Source: CAYTGM01 sp964437365
Lineage (GTDB): Bacteria > Sumerlaeota > Sumerlaeia > SLMS01
Assembly (NCBI GenBank): GCA_964437365.1
Contig: CAYTGM010000010.1
Coordinates: 62,001-126,000 of the forward strand
Direction of reading: 5' to 3'
DNA length: 64,000 nucleotides
Part shown: positions 62,521-64,000 of the stretch, one piece after another
Layout: the number at the start of each line of letters is the position of its first letter
How positions within the stretch are numbered: position 1 is the first letter of the stretch
Made by a program: the position numbers and the translations under genes
The notes under the pieces: generated by a model
Databases searched by the model: none
What the model saw: the letters and a program-made list of their open reading frames with translations, nothing else
What the model was told of the DNA's origin: nothing

Positions 62521-62644
62521 ACTAACCAGAAAAGGAGGAGACCCGGCCTGCGCGAAACGAAGTTGAGGAAAAGGAACCTCCGCTTCCTTCAGACTTGACC
62601 CAGGAGCTACTATGCATTCCAATGTACCGCATACGGAGGTAGCG

Positions 62645-63004
62645 ATGAAAGCTTCCTGGAAAGCCCAACTAAGAAAAGGCTGCGTCGAACTCTGCATCCT
62701 CGCCGCTCTCAAACGCGAAGAGCTCTGGGGATATGCCCTGATCCAGCGGATATCAGAAGAGACAGGCATCGAGTTGTCTGAGGGTACCATCTATCCCGTC
62801 CTCAGCCGTCTCTCCAAGGAAGGAGCGATTTCCATGACTCGCCGTCCTTCATCCCTTGGTCCCAGTCGCCGTTACTATTCATTGACGGAAACCGGTGACG
62901 CACGGCTCACAGAAATGATTGAGGACTGGAAGGTTCTCTCGAACGGCATTATGAAACTTACAGAGGAGCTACACATCGATGAAAAACACCCGCTTTCATC
63001 CTGA
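62645..63004 (+). CDS. PadR-family transcriptional regulator
   Basis: This 119-residue winged-helix repressor starts at ATG 62645, with GGAGG five bases upstream. A further in-frame ATG at 62612 lacks one. The pattern LRKGCVELCILAALKREELWGYALIQRI and SEGTIYPVLSRLSKEGAISM is the PadR DNA-binding domain. LGPSRRYYSLTETGDARL is the wing, and the C-terminal helix gives dimerisation. Its last 26 bases overlap the next gene, a membrane protein. PadR regulators are often co-encoded with membrane proteins of the DUF1700/DUF1129 type that they control. Confidence 0.92.
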   Translation: MKASWKAQLRKGCVELCILAALKREELWGYALIQRISEETGIELSEGTIYPVLSRLSKEGAISMTRRPSSLGPSRRYYSLTETGDARLTEMIEDWKVLSNGIMKLTEELHIDEKHPLSS

Positions 63005-64000
63005 TGCATCAGTCTGTCTGGACACCTGGTTATACAACTTTGCCGGGCAGCAGTCGAAACGAGGCCTGGATAGAGAAGAGATTTCGTCCATCATTGAGGA
63101 CCTCGAATCTCAGATAGACGAAATGCTCCTCGAGCGTAACCTAAGTAAGCCGGTTTCAAAAAGTGAGTTACAATCAATCCTCAGGGACATCGATCTTCGT
63201 TCCTATGAAGAGGATGGAGATGATCACATAGACAAAAAGAAATGGGTCTCTGCGGGGGACAAGACTCTGCTCATTGCCGGAGTATCTGCTGCACTACTGT
63301 TTCTTCTACTTCTCTCCAGCGCATTTCTTTTCCTGACAGGTACAGAGTCTGGTTCAACTCATTCAAACTCTTCATTACTGATATACATTAAGCCTGTTGC
63401 AGTCCTGTTCTGGATTTTCTTTGCTTTATCTTCTTTCCTTGTTTTCCTTACCGGGATTGGGAGCCTGAAAGAACTCAAGGCGATTCCTCAAAAGCTTCGA
63501 AAGCCAGCATGGCCGCTCTTTAAAGTCTTTCTTCTCCCTGCATTCATTGTTTCTCTGGGGATCTATTTCTTTGCACATGCAAACCTCCTCGACCTGTGGA
63601 AAATTGCGATGATTGAAGTCCTCTGGTTTCTTTCTGTTGCGATGCTCTTCAAGTTCACAATGTCTTTCAGCTCTGTCAGGGTTAATCAAGGGCACTTCAC
63701 GAAGAGAGGACAGTCATTATGTTTTTCCCTTCTTTTTCTCATTGTGCTTTCTCCTGTCGCATTCGCTGCAGTAACCCCTGTTACAAAGCAGGATATATAT
63801 AGATATATAAGAGAAGGAAACATGAGTGCTGTTCAGTATCATTATCCGTCTTATAAGGAATCAGTCCTTTTCGACCAGGAAGAATCCTTCCTTTTCTACA
63901 CACTTGTATTTGGCAGAAATAACCAGACTGCACTCTCTGTGTATTTTATGGAACACGAACCTTCGGTCAATGAAGCGAATCAAGGGCAAAGACCTGTAAT
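62979..64000 (+). CDS. Multi-pass membrane protein encoded with PadR (runs off the window)
   Basis: An open frame starts at ATG 62979 (GAGGAG ten bases before, inside padR) and continues without a stop for 340 codons to the window edge. It has a 65-residue acidic, helical cytoplasmic head (RGLDREEISSIIEDLESQIDE; a leucine-rich helix). Four hydrophobic helices follow (about 95-113, 130-150, 180-197, 207-222), then another near 250-265 and an outer domain. The head resembles those of PadR-linked DUF1700-type proteins. It is probably co-transcribed and translationally coupled with padR. The 3' end is missing, so the whole role is not visible. Confidence 0.8.
   Translation, partial: MKNTRFHPDASVCLDTWLYNFAGQQSKRGLDREEISSIIEDLESQIDEMLLERNLSKPVSKSELQSILRDIDLRSYEEDGDDHIDKKKWVSAGDKTLLIAGVSAALLFLLLLSSAFLFLTGTESGSTHSNSSLLIYIKPVAVLFWIFFALSSFLVFLTGIGSLKELKAIPQKLRKPAWPLFKVFLLPAFIVSLGIYFFAHANLLDLWKIAMIEVLWFLSVAMLFKFTMSFSSVRVNQGHFTKRGQSLCFSLLFLIVLSPVAFAAVTPVTKQDIYRYIREGNMSAVQYHYPSYKESVLFDQEESFLFYTLVFGRNNQTALSVYFMEHEPSVNEANQGQRPV

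Larger units (their letters stand above)
62114..62644. other. Divergent region between recA and padR
   Basis: In 531 bases there is a hairpin with T-run at 62420-62437 and an 11-base tandem repeat at 62488-62520. No open frame with a ribosome site is seen. It should contain the recA promoter, which I could not place. Confidence 0.6.

Noticed and set aside
1..64000. CTATAC/GTATAG looked frequent on both strands
   Set aside because: By eye there were about 50-60 sites against roughly 34 expected from base composition. The count was not exact and no longer shared word was found, so I do not claim an uptake or methylation signal.
1..64000. tRNA, rRNA, tmRNA, RNase P, SRP RNA and CRISPR arrays
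   Set aside because: No T-loop/CCA patterns, no conserved RNA cores and no regularly spaced repeats were found.

Overview
The window reads as chromosome from a free-living, didermic, heterotrophic bacterium. The evidence is two OmpA-type peptidoglycan-binding proteins, an O-antigen ligase/polymerase, several signal-peptide proteins, a dockerin-like protein, a secreted subtilase with a P domain, an extended ECF sigma factor and a eukaryote-like Ser/Thr kinase. That mix is common in Planctomycetota and neighbouring phyla (Hydrogenedentota, Sumerlaeota, Lentisphaerota), but no rRNA is present and the phylum is only an inference. Base composition looks balanced. Starts are mixed ATG, GTG and TTG, and many genes overlap by 1-26 bases. 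No tRNA, rRNA, CRISPR array or prophage was recognised.

Layout. 0.2-5.3 kb (minus): ammonium transporter amt with a terminator, a YfhO-like membrane protein and a glycosidase-like protein. 5.4-8.2 kb (plus): bifunctional Rel/SpoT and a small membrane protein. 8.2-10.8 kb (minus): an anchored beta-sandwich protein and an orphan histidine kinase. 11.0-16.6 kb (plus): Thermus-type isocitrate dehydrogenase with NAD-type residues, Wzy/WaaL-like protein with TPRs, a metallopeptidase, a STAS protein, a nucleotidyltransferase and a small unknown. 16.6-17.8 kb: non-coding and packed with hairpins. 17.8-30.2 kb (minus): valS, an Hsp70-TPR-kinase fusion, a dockerin-like protein, an M42 aminopeptidase and the subtilase. 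30.4-31.9 kb: ECF sigma with a membrane-spanning C-terminal extension.

31.9-36.5 kb (minus): an overlapping operon of two glycosyltransferases, a periplasmic parvulin-like foldase and a small anchored protein. Divergent from it, 36.7-39.7 kb (plus) carries a three-gene cassette (DRE-TIM aldolase, CMP-sugar cytidylyltransferase, HAD phosphatase) that looks like a pathway to an activated ulosonic-type sugar. 40-47 kb: CoA-transferase III/racemase, a GT39-like transferase, surE, tilS and mnmG. 47.3-49.2 kb: an FAD oxidoreductase.

49.4-54.8 kb (plus) is a compact unexplained set: a TerB-like protein, a solute-binding-protein/OmpA fusion, a von Willebrand A protein, a second such fusion, and a membrane coiled-coil protein, with no ABC permease or ATPase nearby. 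Next come panB, a small unknown, a beta-decarboxylating dehydrogenase (LeuB-like), fic, a periplasmic HAD phosphatase, a RAYT transposase with REP-like double hairpins, recA, padR and a membrane protein that runs off the window.

The strongest leads are the Hsp70-kinase fusion, the binding-protein/OmpA/vWA/TerB cluster, the sugar cassette, the membrane-tethered sigma factor, and several families of dispersed hairpin repeats, one with compensatory stem changes between copies.
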